Assembly (NCBI RefSeq): GCF_049651805.1 | Contig: NZ_JBASCU010000050.1 | Span: 1 to 64,000 of the forward strand | Length of the DNA: 64,000 nt | DNA from: Pseudolysinimonas_A sp049651805 | GTDB taxonomy: Bacteria > Actinomycetota > Actinomycetes > Actinomycetales > Microbacteriaceae | Direction: 5' to 3' | Shown here: one piece after another, positions 41,101 to 49,112 of the stretch | How positions within the stretch are numbered: position 1 is the stretch's first letter | How the letters are laid out: the number at the start of each line of letters is the position of its first letter | Made by a program: the position numbers and the translations under genes | Notes under the pieces: model-generated | The model's input: only the letters and a program-made list of their open reading frames with translations | The model's database searches: none | What the model was told of the DNA's origin: nothing

Positions 41101-42754
41101 GGGGCTCCTCGAAGACCTCGCACGCAGCAATCGGGTGATTCGGGCGACGATCGCGGGGCAGCGGCGGTGGGCGGTCGTCGAGGATGCCAGCCGGTTGCGG
41201 GATGCACTCGGGGTGCCGCTGCCGATCGGGGTGCCGACGGCGTTCCTCGATCCCGTCGACGATCCCGTGGGCGACCTGGTGTCGCGGTACGTGCGCACTC
41301 ATGGGCCGTTCACGGCCCAGGATGCCGCCGACCGGCTCGGGCTCGGCGTCGCCGTCGTCACCGACGTGTTGCGCCGGTTCGCCGCCGACCGCCGGGTGGT
41401 CGAGGGCGAGTTCCGGCCCGGCGCGACCGGGGTGGAATGGGTGGATGCCGAGATCCTGCGTCGCCTGCGCCGCCGGAGCCTCGCGGCCCTCCGTTCCGAG
41501 GTCGAGCCGGTGCCGCAACGCGCGCTCGGGCGGTTCCTGCCGACCTGGCACCGCTTCGGCGACCTCCGCGGAATCGACGGGCTGGTCAGCGCGATCGACC
41601 AGCTCTCCGGCGTCGCCCTTCCGGCGAGCACGTGGGAGAGCATGGTGCTGCCGAGCCGGGTGAAGGACTACACCCCGGCGATGCTCGACGAGTTGACGAC
41701 ATCCGGTGAGGTGCTGTGGTCGGGTCGCGGCGAGCTTCCCGGCGGCGACGGCTGGATCGCGCTGCACCTCGCGGATGCCGCGCCGCTCACCCTGTTCGAG
41801 CCGAACCTGGCCGATGCGGGTGACCTGCACGGGCGCATCATCGACGCCCTCGCCGGCGGGGGTGCCTTCTTCTTCCGGCAACTTTCGACGGCGGTCGGCC
41901 TGACGGAGCCCGTCGACGACAAAGACCTCGCCGCCGCCCTCTGGGATCTCGTGTGGGCCGGACTCGTCGGCAACGACACCCTCGCCCCGCTGCGGGCGCG
42001 ACTCGGCGCGACCCCCACGCGCTCGCGCGCCACCCCTCGGGCCCGCGGTCGCCGCGCCCCCGCCCGCGTGTTGAACGCCCTCGCCATGTCAGCGCCGCCG
42101 ACGGTCGCCGGGCGGTGGTCACTGCTGCCCGCGCCCGAACCGAACACCACCATCCGCTCTGCCGCTCTCGCCGAGGCGCTGCTCGAACGGCACGGCGTCG
42201 TCACCCGTGGCGCCGTCGTCTCCGAGGGGGTCGCGGGCGGCTTCGCGCTCGCCTATAAGGTGCTCGCCGGACTCGAAGAGACCGGCCGCACCCGCCGCGG
42301 CTACTTCATCGAGGGCCTCGGCGCCGCCCAGTTTGCGACCCCGGCGACGGTCGACCGGCTACGCACCTTCGCGGCCGACCCCGAGGAGGGTGCCGCCCCC
42401 GTCGCCGTCACCCTGGGCGCGACCGATCCCGCGAACCCCTACGGTGCGGCGCTCGGCTGGCCGGATGCCGACGGCCACCGCCCCGGCAGAAAGGCCGGAG
42501 CGCTCGTCGTACTGGTGGATGGCGCCCTCGAGATCTACGTGGAACGCGGCGGCAAGACCGTGCTCACGTTCACCGCCGACGAGCAGCGACTCGCTGCCGC
42601 CGCCGAGTCGCTCACCGCGGCCGTTCGCCGCGCGGGAGGCCGGCTGCGCGTCGAGAAGATCGACGGGGAGTTTTCGCTCGGCACCCCGTTCGGCAACGCC
42701 CTCGTCGCCGCCGGTTTCGCGCCGACCCCGCAGGGCTTGAGGCTCCGAGGGTAG
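38120..42754 (+). CDS. lhr: Lhr-type ATP-dependent helicase
   Basis: Large superfamily 2 DNA repair helicase of about 1544 residues; a GTG two codons upstream (38114) is an alternative start. Motifs: Walker A APTGSGKT near residue 45, DEIH near 170, SAT near 200 and motif VI QRVGRAGHQ near 410, followed by the Lhr-core winged-helix region and long C-terminal domains. Three stretches look like in-frame repeat insertions: about 39077-39105 (ARATQPAKG), 39793-39814 (PSTGSGTG) and 41000-41089 (30 codons). The stop overlaps the palindrome that likely controls the downstream vapBC operon. The helicase frame is otherwise intact. Confidence 0.95.
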   Translation: MHAALKRFTPATREWFAGAFPEPTPAQEGAWEAIASGRHALVVAPTGSGKTLSAFLFSLDRLASTPKPADPKHRTRVLYISPLKALGVDVERNLRSPLVGISATGRRLGQEVPPISVGVRSGDTTSADRRMLQREPPDILITTPESLYLMLTSAARETLTGVETVIVDEIHAVAASKRGAHLAVTLERLDALLEKPAQRIGLSATVRPIQEVARFLGGQAPVTIVQPPAAKTFDLRVVVPVEDMTELGVRTTDAVTPGAGEPEETGLQSAGSIWPHVDQAVVEQVLAHRSTIVFVNSRRLAERITASMNDVYTEMLVPARATQPAKGVPAQVMGQSGATSGAEPVLARAHHGSVSKEQRAEIEDALKSGRLRCVVATSSLELGIDMGAVDLVIQVETPPSVASGLQRVGRAGHQVGEISKGVLFPKHRADLLGTAVVSERMRTGLIEAINVPQNPLDILAQQTVAAVALDTIEVEEWFETVRRSAPFATLPRSAYEATLDLLAGRYPSDEFAELRPRIVWDRVAGTIAGRPGAQRLAVTSGGTIPDRGMFGVFIVGTDPSTGSGTGGPRRVGELDEEMVYESRVADVIALGATSWRIEEITSDRVLVTPAFGQPGRVPFWKGDGLGRPAELGKAIGAFTKDLAAKPAGIEARLRASGLDEWAVQNLLRFVEEQKQATGAVPTDTTLLVERFRDELGDWRIVLHSPYGMPVHAPWALAVSARIRERLGVEGSAMAGDDGIVVRLPETDADPPGAELFLFEKEELEELVTLEVGGSALFASRFRENAARALLLPRYNPGRRNPLWQQRQRSAQLLDVARKYPSFPIILETVREVLQDVYDLPALGELTADIAARAVRLVEVETTSPSPFARTLLFGYVAAFMYEGDSPLAERRAAALSLDPTLLAELLGRAELRELLDPKVIEQTELELQRLAPDRHAKDAEGLVDLLRILGPLSADELALRWSSSDPEDRVSRPGDPDVGLDTPPAGATRPARLAGLLEDLARSNRVIRATIAGQRRWAVVEDASRLRDALGVPLPIGVPTAFLDPVDDPVGDLVSRYVRTHGPFTAQDAADRLGLGVAVVTDVLRRFAADRRVVEGEFRPGATGVEWVDAEILRRLRRRSLAALRSEVEPVPQRALGRFLPTWHRFGDLRGIDGLVSAIDQLSGVALPASTWESMVLPSRVKDYTPAMLDELTTSGEVLWSGRGELPGGDGWIALHLADAAPLTLFEPNLADAGDLHGRIIDALAGGGAFFFRQLSTAVGLTEPVDDKDLAAALWDLVWAGLVGNDTLAPLRARLGATPTRSRATPRARGRRAPARVLNALAMSAPPTVAGRWSLLPAPEPNTTIRSAALAEALLERHGVVTRGAVVSEGVAGGFALAYKVLAGLEETGRTRRGYFIEGLGAAQFATPATVDRLRTFAADPEEGAAPVAVTLGATDPANPYGAALGWPDADGHRPGRKAGALVVLVDGALEIYVERGGKTVLTFTADEQRLAAAAESLTAAVRRAGGRLRVEKIDGEFSLGTPFGNALVAAGFAPTPQGLRLRG
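39077..39105. repeat. Repeat remnant in lhr
   Basis: GCGGGCTACTCAACCAGCGA differs by one base in CTACTCGACCAGCG from the right arm of the 41000-41089 element. It encodes ARATQPAKG, a segment that looks out of place between helicase motifs. Probably a degenerate copy of the same family. Confidence 0.45.
39793..39814. repeat. Short dispersed repeat within lhr
   Basis: CCCTTCGACAGGCTCAGGGA plus CC is a motif I recognise as widely scattered in many bacterial genomes, normally intergenic. Here it lies in frame in lhr and encodes a Gly/Ser/Thr-rich patch (PSTGSGTGG). CCCT and AGGG ends can pair. Confidence 0.65.
41000..41089. repeat. 90-base palindromic element inserted in frame in lhr
   Basis: Outer arms TGGTCGAGTAGC (41000-41011) and GCTACTCGACCA (41078-41089) pair perfectly, as do inner arms GCGTGTCGAGACC (41025-41037) and GGTCTCGACACGC (41054-41066). 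Between them sit side hairpins GATCC-GGA-GGATC and GCCCCC-TGC-GGGGGC. Total length is 90 bases, exactly 30 codons, so the helicase frame is kept. Confidence 0.85.
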
Positions 42755-42785
42755 ACGTCTACCCCTCCACGGTAGAATGGTAGAC
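42751..42785 (+). promoter_or_regulatory. Likely operator/promoter of the second vapBC operon
   Basis: Perfect 12-base palindrome GTAGACGTCTAC (42751-42762) followed by two more GTAGA half-sites at 42772 and 42780. TAGAAT at 42773-42778 matches the -10 consensus in five of six bases and ends eight bases before the ATG at 42786. The lhr stop (42752-42754) lies within the palindrome. Confidence 0.6.
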
Positions 42786-43028
42786 ATGAGTCTCAACATC
42801 AAGAACGAGCGCACCCACGCGCTCGTGCGCGAGCTGGCTACCCTCCGAGGTGTGAACCAGACGGATGCCGTCACCGAGGCGGTCGAACGCCGCATCGCCG
42901 AACTGCGCCAAGTCGAGCGCAAGAAGGAAACCATCCTGCGACTCGCCCGCGAATTCCGTCAGTATGCAGGCGACGTGGATCTCAGCACGGACGACCTTTA
43001 CGACGAGGAGACAGGGCTTCCCAGGTGA
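42786..43028 (+). CDS. vapB: VapB-type antitoxin (second module)
   Basis: An 80-residue antitoxin from ATG at 42786; an in-frame ATG at 42777 falls inside the predicted -10. MSLNIKNERTHALVRELATL and TQTDAV-like NQTDAVTEAVERRI are hallmarks of the actinobacterial VapB/Rv0623-type family. The C-terminus (DDLYDEETGLPR) is the typical toxin-binding tail. The operon appears leaderless, since no ribosome binding site fits. The stop overlaps the toxin GTG (GTGA). Confidence 0.9.
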   Translation: MSLNIKNERTHALVRELATLRGVNQTDAVTEAVERRIAELRQVERKKETILRLAREFRQYAGDVDLSTDDLYDEETGLPR

Positions 43029-43420
43029 TCGTCGACTCGTCGGCCATCATCGCCATTCTCGCGGGTGAACCCGAAGCCTCGGACTTCTCGGGCGCACTCG
43101 AGGCCGCGTCTCACGTGGCGATCGCCGCGCCGACCCTCGTCGAGCTCCACGTCGTCGCCGATCGCGCCCGGGACCCACGAGCTAGATCCGCCCTCGACGA
43201 CCTTCTCCGCGCCGTCGACCCTGAGATCGTGGCGTTCACTGTGGAGCACGCCACGATCGCCCGACAGGCTCACCGCAACTTCGGCAGGGGCAGCGGACAT
43301 CCCGCCCGCCTCAACTTCGGTGACTGCTTCGCTTACGCCCTCGCGAAGGCCACCGGCGAACCGCTGCTCTACAAGGGCGACGACTTCGGGCACACCGACA
43401 TCCGAAGCGCCCTCGAATGA
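43025..43420 (+). CDS. vapC: VapC-type PIN-domain toxin (second module)
   Basis: A 131-residue PIN-domain ribonuclease. Acidic residues are visible in IVDSSAIIAIL (Asp4), the LVELHVV Glu near residue 40 and LNFGDCFAYALAKATGEPLLYKGDDF near residues 97-120, which carries the last two conserved acidic positions. The GTG start overlaps the antitoxin stop, and the TGA overlaps the ATG of the following nuclease gene (ATGA). The toxin belongs to the subfamily paired with Rv0623-type antitoxins. Confidence 0.92.
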   Translation: MIVDSSAIIAILAGEPEASDFSGALEAASHVAIAAPTLVELHVVADRARDPRARSALDDLLRAVDPEIVAFTVEHATIARQAHRNFGRGSGHPARLNFGDCFAYALAKATGEPLLYKGDDFGHTDIRSALE

Positions 43421-43962
43421 AGCGCCTGCTCGCGGTTCTCGTGGTGCTCGCCATCACGGCCTTCGCGGTGTGGATCGTCGCCACCCAGCAGCAGCCCGCC
43501 GCCACGCCGGATGCCGGCCCCGGCATCCCGGCGGTCGACGGCGGTATCCCGGCACCGGCCGACGCGCAGCAGATGACGGTCGTCGACATCACCGACGGCG
43601 ACACCCTCCGGCTGCGGGACGGCAGCGGCGCGGTCGAGAACGTGCGACTGGTCGGCATCGACACCCCCGAGGTCTATCCGGTGTACGAGTGCTTCGGCGA
43701 CGAGGCCGAAGCCGAACTGCTGCGCCTCGCCCCGATCGGCGGCACCCTGCTCGTCGATCCCGACGAAGACCCGTTCGACGACTACGACCGCCTGCTGCTC
43801 TACCTGTGGAACGACGACGGCACCTTCATCAACCTCGCGCTCGTCGAGGGCGGATTCGCCGAAGCCATCCGGGTGGCGCCGAACGACCTCTACTTCGACG
43901 AGCTGTTCGCCGCCGAAGACGCCGCAGCTCGCGGCGCCCTCGGCATGTGGGGCTCCTGCTGA
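43417..43962 (+). CDS. Exported staphylococcal-nuclease-like protein
   Basis: A 181-residue protein with an N-terminal hydrophobic segment (about residues 4-23; signal peptide or anchor) and a Pro/Ala linker. The SNase-like domain starts near residue 52: VVDITDGDTLRLRD, then VRLVGIDTPE with the conserved Arg and Glu, and later DDYDRLLLYLW with the second catalytic Arg. Calcium-binding Asp residues are present. The domain is compact, with a shortened insertion between the motifs. The ATG overlaps the vapC stop, so it is translationally coupled to the toxin-antitoxin pair, which is unusual. Convergent with the membrane protein gene at 43964. Confidence 0.85.
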   Translation: MKRLLAVLVVLAITAFAVWIVATQQQPAATPDAGPGIPAVDGGIPAPADAQQMTVVDITDGDTLRLRDGSGAVENVRLVGIDTPEVYPVYECFGDEAEAELLRLAPIGGTLLVDPDEDPFDDYDRLLLYLWNDDGTFINLALVEGGFAEAIRVAPNDLYFDELFAAEDAAARGALGMWGSC

Positions 43963-43963
43963 C

Positions 43964-44809
43964 TCAGGCCGTCGCGACCGGGGAGGTTCCCGCCCGCGCC
44001 ATCACGAGACGACGGGCGAGCAACCCGAGCCCGATCACGATGACCGCGGCGACGACCTCGAAGGCGATCAGCTCGACGAGGTCGGCCCGTTCTCGCGCGG
44101 CCTGGCCTGCGGTCTCATAGAGGCCCGACCCCTCGTAGAACAGCGCCGCGAACCCGGTCGCGAGCAACAGCACCGGGGCGACCGCGAACAGCAGCACCGA
44201 CACGATTCCGCGCACCAGCGGCACGTGAGCCCCCCGCGCCAGGGTCACGGCGAGGCAGATCGCCAGCGCCGGCGCCCAGACCATGACCATCCAGGGCAAC
44301 AGGGCGAACACCGTGGCCACGCCGCCGGCGACGGCACTGATCGCGCCCAGCCGTCCGAACCCGTCGCCCAGGCCGATCGCGAGCAGGATCATCGTGGTGG
44401 AGGTGAGGCCGACCGCGAGGGCGAGCAGGATGCCGCCGGTGATGCCGACGGCATCCGTGACGGTCACGATGGTCTCGGAAAAGCCGTACGGATAGAGGAA
44501 CATCACGGCGATCCAGCTCAGGGTCGCGACGATCGCGAACACGCCGGTGGCCCTGTCGAGTACTGCGTTCATGTCGAAGCCCTTCGTGGGAACGGATGCG
44601 AGGAGTGTTGCGGTGAGACGGGGGTCGCCGAAGCGGTCGAGCGCGCTGCGTTCGGCGGCGACGCGGGCCATGCCACCGGCTTCGGCCCGCTCGACGGATT
44701 CGTATAGGTGATCGGCCATCTCGTCGAGCAATTCGCGCAGGTCGCGCCGGTGGGCGAGGCGGGCCTCGACGATGCCGAGGTAGTCGTCGATCAAGCCGGA
44801 CTCGGCCAT
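43964..44809 (-). CDS. Multi-spanning membrane protein paired with PadR regulator
   Basis: A 281-residue protein from ATG at 44809, with GGAGGT seven bases upstream inside padR. Residues 1-75 are a soluble helical region (LIDDYLGIVEARLAHRRDLRELLDEMADHL) like the permease-prefix/DUF1700 modules that commonly follow PadR genes. About six or seven membrane helices follow. No transport motif is visible. It overlaps padR by 19 bases. The most likely role is an envelope protein whose expression PadR controls. Confidence 0.8.
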   Translation of the reverse strand: MAESGLIDDYLGIVEARLAHRRDLRELLDEMADHLYESVERAEAGGMARVAAERSALDRFGDPRLTATLLASVPTKGFDMNAVLDRATGVFAIVATLSWIAVMFLYPYGFSETIVTVTDAVGITGGILLALAVGLTSTTMILLAIGLGDGFGRLGAISAVAGGVATVFALLPWMVMVWAPALAICLAVTLARGAHVPLVRGIVSVLLFAVAPVLLLATGFAALFYEGSGLYETAGQAARERADLVELIAFEVVAAVIVIGLGLLARRLVMARAGTSPVATA

Positions 44810-45129
44810 GACCGACCTCCCAGCACGCGGGTGACGGCGGTCGCGAACTGCTGCCAGCTCGCCTGCTCCCGCGCGAGGCGGGCGGTACCGGATGTCGTGA
44901 TGCGGTACTGCCGGCGGCGACGACCGTTCGCTTCGATCCACTCGCTGGCGAGCGCCCCGTCGCGCTCAAGGCGGTGCAGCACTGGATACACGGTGCCTTC
45001 GGCGAGGTCGAACACCTCGTCGCTGTCGTCGCGAAGCCCTTCGATGATGGCGTAGCCGTGCCGGGGTCCGCGGGCGAGCACGGCGAGCACGAGCAGGTCG
45101 AGGTGCCCCTTCAGCGCTTGGGTCGTCAT
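44791..45129 (-). CDS. PadR-family transcriptional regulator
   Basis: A 112-residue winged-helix repressor. The family core is intact: LKGHLDLLVLAVLARGPRHGYAIIEGLRD, then FDLAEGTVYPVLHRLERDG and RRRQYRITTSGTARLA. It lacks the long C-terminal dimer arm, as in subfamily 2 members. It probably represses its own operon with the membrane protein downstream; the effector is unknown. The ATG lies about two bases after the predicted transcription start, so the message may be leaderless. Confidence 0.93.
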   Translation of the reverse strand: MTTQALKGHLDLLVLAVLARGPRHGYAIIEGLRDDSDEVFDLAEGTVYPVLHRLERDGALASEWIEANGRRRRQYRITTSGTARLAREQASWQQFATAVTRVLGGRSWPSPA

Positions 45130-45137
45130 ACCTCGGA

Positions 45138-45166
45138 ATGCTATGCCTCGGATCGGTAGGCGTCAA
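45138..45166 (-). promoter_or_regulatory. Candidate padR promoter
   Basis: On the minus strand TTGACG (45166-45161), a 17-base spacer and TAGCAT (45143-45138). Two copies of TCCGAGG at about seven-base spacing around the -10 may be the PadR operator. Predicted start is about 45131, next to the ATG at 45129. Confidence 0.5.
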
Positions 45167-45214
45167 GCGATCGGGTCGCCCGGTCGGCGTACCCTCACAC
45201 CAGAAGGAGGCCGG

Positions 45215-45994
45215 ATGCCTGAGGGCGACACCGTCTGGAAGACGGCGCAGGCGCAGCATGCGGCCCTCGCCGGCCTCGTGCTCGACCGCACCGACTTCCG
45301 GGTGCCGAGATTCGCGACTGTCGACCTCGCGGGTGAGACGGTGCGAGAGGTCGTCGCCCGCGGCAAGCACCTGTTCCATCGCGTCGGTGAGTTCAGCATC
45401 CACTCGCACCTGAAGATGGAGGGTGCGTGGCGGGTCTACGCGCCCGGGGAGAAGTGGGGCCGACCGGCGCATCTCGCGCGCGCGGTGCTCGACGCCCCTG
45501 GCGTGCAGGCGGTGGGTTTCGAGCTCGGCCTGCTCGAGGTCATTCCGACGGCAGAAGAAGAGGATGTCGTCGGCCACCTCGGCCCCGATCTGCTCGGCCC
45601 CGACTGGGATGCCGGCGAGGCGGTGCAGCGGCTGGCCGAGCGCCCGGAGGTGCCGGTCTATGTCGCGCTGCTCGACCAGCGCAACCTCGCGGGCGTCGGC
45701 AACGTGTACGCGAACGAGATCTGCTTTCTGCGCGGCGTGCTGCCGACCCGAACCGTCGGCGAGACCCGCGACCTACCGGCGGTGGTCGACCTGGCCGAGC
45801 GGATGCTGCAGGCCAACAAGGATCGCTGGAACCGATCGACGACGGGCAACCTGCGCCCGGGCAGCACGACCTGGGTCTATGGGCGGCGCGGGCGCCCGTG
45901 CCGGCGGTGCGGCACCCGCCTGCTCGGCGGCGAACTCGGCCGCCTCGAAGGTCAGGAACGCGTCGTCACCTGGTGCCCGCGCTGCCAGACCTAG
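45215..45994 (+). CDS. nei: Endonuclease VIII-like DNA glycosylase (Nei2 type)
   Basis: A 259-residue base-excision repair enzyme. MPEGDTV at the N-terminus gives the catalytic Pro2 and Glu3 and the Nei-type signature. The H2TH region has LDQRNLAGVGNVYANEICF near residues 150-170. The C-terminal zinc finger has CRRCG and WCPRC. I use the ATG at 45215 because AAGGAGG lies four bases upstream and Pro2 must be the N-terminus of the mature enzyme. It excises oxidised pyrimidines and cuts the strand. Confidence 0.95.
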   Translation: MPEGDTVWKTAQAQHAALAGLVLDRTDFRVPRFATVDLAGETVREVVARGKHLFHRVGEFSIHSHLKMEGAWRVYAPGEKWGRPAHLARAVLDAPGVQAVGFELGLLEVIPTAEEEDVVGHLGPDLLGPDWDAGEAVQRLAERPEVPVYVALLDQRNLAGVGNVYANEICFLRGVLPTRTVGETRDLPAVVDLAERMLQANKDRWNRSTTGNLRPGSTTWVYGRRGRPCRRCGTRLLGGELGRLEGQERVVTWCPRCQT

Positions 45995-46548
45995 AGCGAC
46001 GCCAGCACGGCGCGCGCCAGTTCGATCGCCCGGTCGCGTTCGTCGGCACTCGTCTCATCGTTGATGAGTCGTCCCACGCGGCCGGGCCTCCGGGAAGGTC
46101 GCCGAAGGTGGCGCTCAGCGCACTCGCCGACCCGAGGTCGTTGCGCCAGTAGCAGTGCGTGCCGCCGGCGACCAGGAACCCGGCGTGATACGCGACGGGT
46201 TGCACCGGAGTCTCGAGTTCGACCGCTGTTCCGAGGGTCGACGAGACGAGGTCGGTCGGCGCGAGGTCGGCGCACGTTCCGGCCGCAGGTCCCCGGGCCG
46301 GGAGGTCGCGATCGCCGCCGACTGGGTGGCCCAGGCATCCGTTGCCGCGGGCAGCACCGACATCGTGAGGTACCGCTCGGGACTGCCGCCGTCGCTCCAC
46401 TCGCAACGCAACGCTCCCGCCTGCGCCAGCCCGATTTGCGCGAGCTCGTAGTAGCCGGCACCGCTGAAGGTCAGCGGGATCGGCGCGATCTCGGGGGCGA
46501 ACGCCGCACCCAGCACGTCGAGGTCGAGGTCCGAGACCTCATGGTCAT
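45991..46548 (-). pseudogene. Frameshifted remnant of an unknown exported-type protein gene
   Basis: The minus strand encodes one plausible protein split over three frames. From about 46530 to 46285: VLGAAFAPEIAPIPLTFSG and on. Then after a shift near 46275-46290: TCADLAPTDLVSSTLGTAVE to SALSATFGDLPGGPAAWD. Then after a shift near 46070-46085: LINDETSADERDRAIELARA and stop at 45991. An ATG pair at 46548/46542 is out of frame with the first block by one base, a possible third lesion. It lies four bases after the exoprotein gene, in the same orientation. The ends look coding, so it is a decayed gene or a run of sequence errors. Family unknown. Confidence 0.6.
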
Positions 46549-46552
46549 CCGT

Positions 46553-49105
46553 TCAGTCGATGAGCCGTGCGCGCAGGGTGACCGTCGCGCTGTACAGCTC
46601 GGGAACCCGAACCACGACACCCTCGGGGGTGAACAGCTGTTGCAGATCGACGTCGGCCGTGGCGGTGCGCACGGTGTCGTCCGACGCGACGCTCAGGCAG
46701 TCGGCACCCCACGCTTCGGCGTCGCCCCACCGCGAAGCCTCGCCGATGAGGATCGACAGGGTCACGCTGTTGGTGTTGTAGAGGTCGCGCTCGAGGCTTC
46801 CCCCGCTGGAGACCAACCCGTCTTCGAGGCACCGGCCGCTGCGCGTCTCTTCGGCGCCGACCGACGAGCCGTTGAAATCGAGTTCGAAGACTCGCAGGTA
46901 GCTCCGGCTGACGTGCTGGGCGCGGATCTCGTAGAAGACTTCGGCACGCAACGCCGGCGCGATGACGAGGGCGGTACCGCCCCACCAGGATTCCGCGTCG
47001 TGCAGGCCCCACGTGGTGCGGTTGCCGTCGGCGTCGACGAGTTCGAGTTCGGCGAGGTACTGCGCGCCGAGGCAGACGCCAGCCATGCGCAGACCGATCG
47101 TGTGGGACCCCGAGGCCGTCACGCTCGAGCCGCTCACCTCGAGGGGCAGGTCGGTGCCGTCACACCGGGTGCCTGCCACCGGGCCGCCGAGGAACCGCAG
47201 CGTGTAGTCGACGGGGCGATCGACCTCGACGGTCAGCGATGCCGCCGACCACGGTTGGGTCAGTGTCGGTTCGGTGAACGTCCAGTCGGCGTCGTTGTCG
47301 ACTTGGGGCACGTCGGGAATGACGTAGTCGACGGGGCGGTCGACGGTCGGGGTGATGTTCCAGTCGGAGCGACCGTTGCTGAGACCCTGCTGCCAGTCGA
47401 CGTAGAAGGTGGCGGTGCCGGCAGCGACGTCGCGGCTCGGCGGGGTGCAGTCCGATCCGAAGAACGACCCGCACAGGCCGGTGCCTTGCGTCACATCCTC
47501 CAGCGCCACCCGGTACCACTGGCGCTCCGGCGGTTCGCAGACGCCGCGGCATCCGCCCTCGCCGGCCGGAATGAGATAGCTCGTCTCGGATGTCTCGCCC
47601 GTGTTCAGGGCGGTGGTCACGGTGATCACCAGGTCGCCGCGGAAGCCGTGGGTCCAGAGGCGTTCGCCGTCGGATGCCGTGCCGCCGCTCGCGAACGCCG
47701 ACGCGTCGCAGAGCTGCACCGGCAGGTCGCCGTCGCGGTCGCGAGTCCAGGTCCAACTCGGGCGCCAGCAGCCGATGCCTTCGGCCGAGGCCACCCGCAC
47801 ATCCATGCGCTCGACGGCGTCGTCGAACCGCGCCACGTCGAACAGTGAGATGCTCGGCAGCACCCGGTCGGCTGCTTGCACGACGGCGGAGGATTCGAAG
47901 TTCGGCTGGCTCGTCTCCCACACCGGCGCGCCGCCGGCGGGGAACCACCGCCCGCAGACGATCGCGGTCGCGCCTTCCGGGATCACGAACGTGCGCACGG
48001 CCTTGCGCTGGAAGTCGGGCAGCGCGTTGAGGGCGTTCACCTCGTCGCGGTCGGCATCGACGTCGACCGTGGTGAGCGGGGTGAGCTGCCTTGCTCCGAC
48101 CGGCGCGGTGCACGTCGGGGCGGCATCCGGCTCGACGAGGTAGGCGCGGATGTCGAGGGTCTCGTCGCGCGGGTACAGGCCCGACGCGAAGAGCAGGTTG
48201 TCGCCGACGGTGCTGATCTGCAGCCCCGGGTGCACGGGAGCACCGCCCGAGTGGAAGCGCACCGTGTGCGGTGGCGAGACGCGCAGGAAGGTGTCGATGC
48301 CGGTCACGACCGCGGTGTAGGCGGTGTTCGGTTCGATGCCGTCGATCACGAAGCAGTGCTGGGCGATCGGCCAGCCATCGGGCAGGGCGACCTGTTCCTC
48401 CCAGAGGGCGAGTTGTTCGGCGGTGGTGGTGACGATCGTCTCGCGCTCGGCCGCCGGGTCGCCGGTCGGCCAGTAGCGCAGGGTGAAGGTTCCGGGGGCG
48501 GTCGCCAGGATGCCGAAGGGCACCTCACCCAAGCCGGCTTCGAGCCCGTCGCACCAGAGCGACCCGCCGTAGGGGTTGCCGTTCTCGAGGTACTCGGCGT
48601 AGGTCGGCGGGAAGGCCTGGCCGCCGGCCGCGAAGTCGCGCAAGGCGGTGTCGCTGAGGATCGTGCTGCGCAGGCCGCCGGGGCAGCCGACGGCCGGCTC
48701 GCCCTCGCGGGGTGCGCACGGGTCGTCGCCGTCGGCCCGACCCTCGTCGCCGAAACTGATGAGGCCCAGCAGCGCGTCGGGCCACGCCATCAGCTCGTCG
48801 AAGAAGAACAGCAGCGAGGGGTCGATCGGCGCGTCACCCGTCGGCGCCGCCGGCACGGTGACCTCCCGCTCGGCGGCGGCCTCGCTCACCACGACCGGCG
48901 CCTCGGGTGCGGCTTCGTCGTCGGGTTCGACGGGCGGCTCCTCACCTTCGGCGATGGGAGCCAGCACGGGAACGATCTCGGTCGTCGGCTGCGTCGTCAC
49001 CGTCTCGACCGGCGCGAGGCGCATCCCGATCAGGGTCGCGGCCACGCCGACCGCCACCGCCGCGATCACGGCGAGCACGGGAATCAACCACTTGGGAACG
49101 GTCAT
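46553..49105 (-). CDS. Large membrane-anchored extracellular protein, unknown function
   Basis: An 850-residue protein: short cytoplasmic N-terminus, one membrane helix at about residues 7-28, an acidic Pro/Glu/Val linker to about residue 85, then some 760 extracellular residues. These contain many Cys and Trp residues and beta-sandwich-like stretches (fibronectin-like IDGIEPNTAYTAVVTGI near 250). Two segments share a VDRPVDYxI/L motif near residues 590 and 625, perhaps an internal duplication. No enzyme motif is visible. It follows the putative anti-sigma gene after seven bases, suggesting a surface effector or sensor of the same regulon. Confidence 0.75.
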   Translation of the reverse strand: MTVPKWLIPVLAVIAAVAVGVAATLIGMRLAPVETVTTQPTTEIVPVLAPIAEGEEPPVEPDDEAAPEAPVVVSEAAAEREVTVPAAPTGDAPIDPSLLFFFDELMAWPDALLGLISFGDEGRADGDDPCAPREGEPAVGCPGGLRSTILSDTALRDFAAGGQAFPPTYAEYLENGNPYGGSLWCDGLEAGLGEVPFGILATAPGTFTLRYWPTGDPAAERETIVTTTAEQLALWEEQVALPDGWPIAQHCFVIDGIEPNTAYTAVVTGIDTFLRVSPPHTVRFHSGGAPVHPGLQISTVGDNLLFASGLYPRDETLDIRAYLVEPDAAPTCTAPVGARQLTPLTTVDVDADRDEVNALNALPDFQRKAVRTFVIPEGATAIVCGRWFPAGGAPVWETSQPNFESSAVVQAADRVLPSISLFDVARFDDAVERMDVRVASAEGIGCWRPSWTWTRDRDGDLPVQLCDASAFASGGTASDGERLWTHGFRGDLVITVTTALNTGETSETSYLIPAGEGGCRGVCEPPERQWYRVALEDVTQGTGLCGSFFGSDCTPPSRDVAAGTATFYVDWQQGLSNGRSDWNITPTVDRPVDYVIPDVPQVDNDADWTFTEPTLTQPWSAASLTVEVDRPVDYTLRFLGGPVAGTRCDGTDLPLEVSGSSVTASGSHTIGLRMAGVCLGAQYLAELELVDADGNRTTWGLHDAESWWGGTALVIAPALRAEVFYEIRAQHVSRSYLRVFELDFNGSSVGAEETRSGRCLEDGLVSSGGSLERDLYNTNSVTLSILIGEASRWGDAEAWGADCLSVASDDTVRTATADVDLQQLFTPEGVVVRVPELYSATVTLRARLID

Positions 49106-49112
49106 CGTCGTC

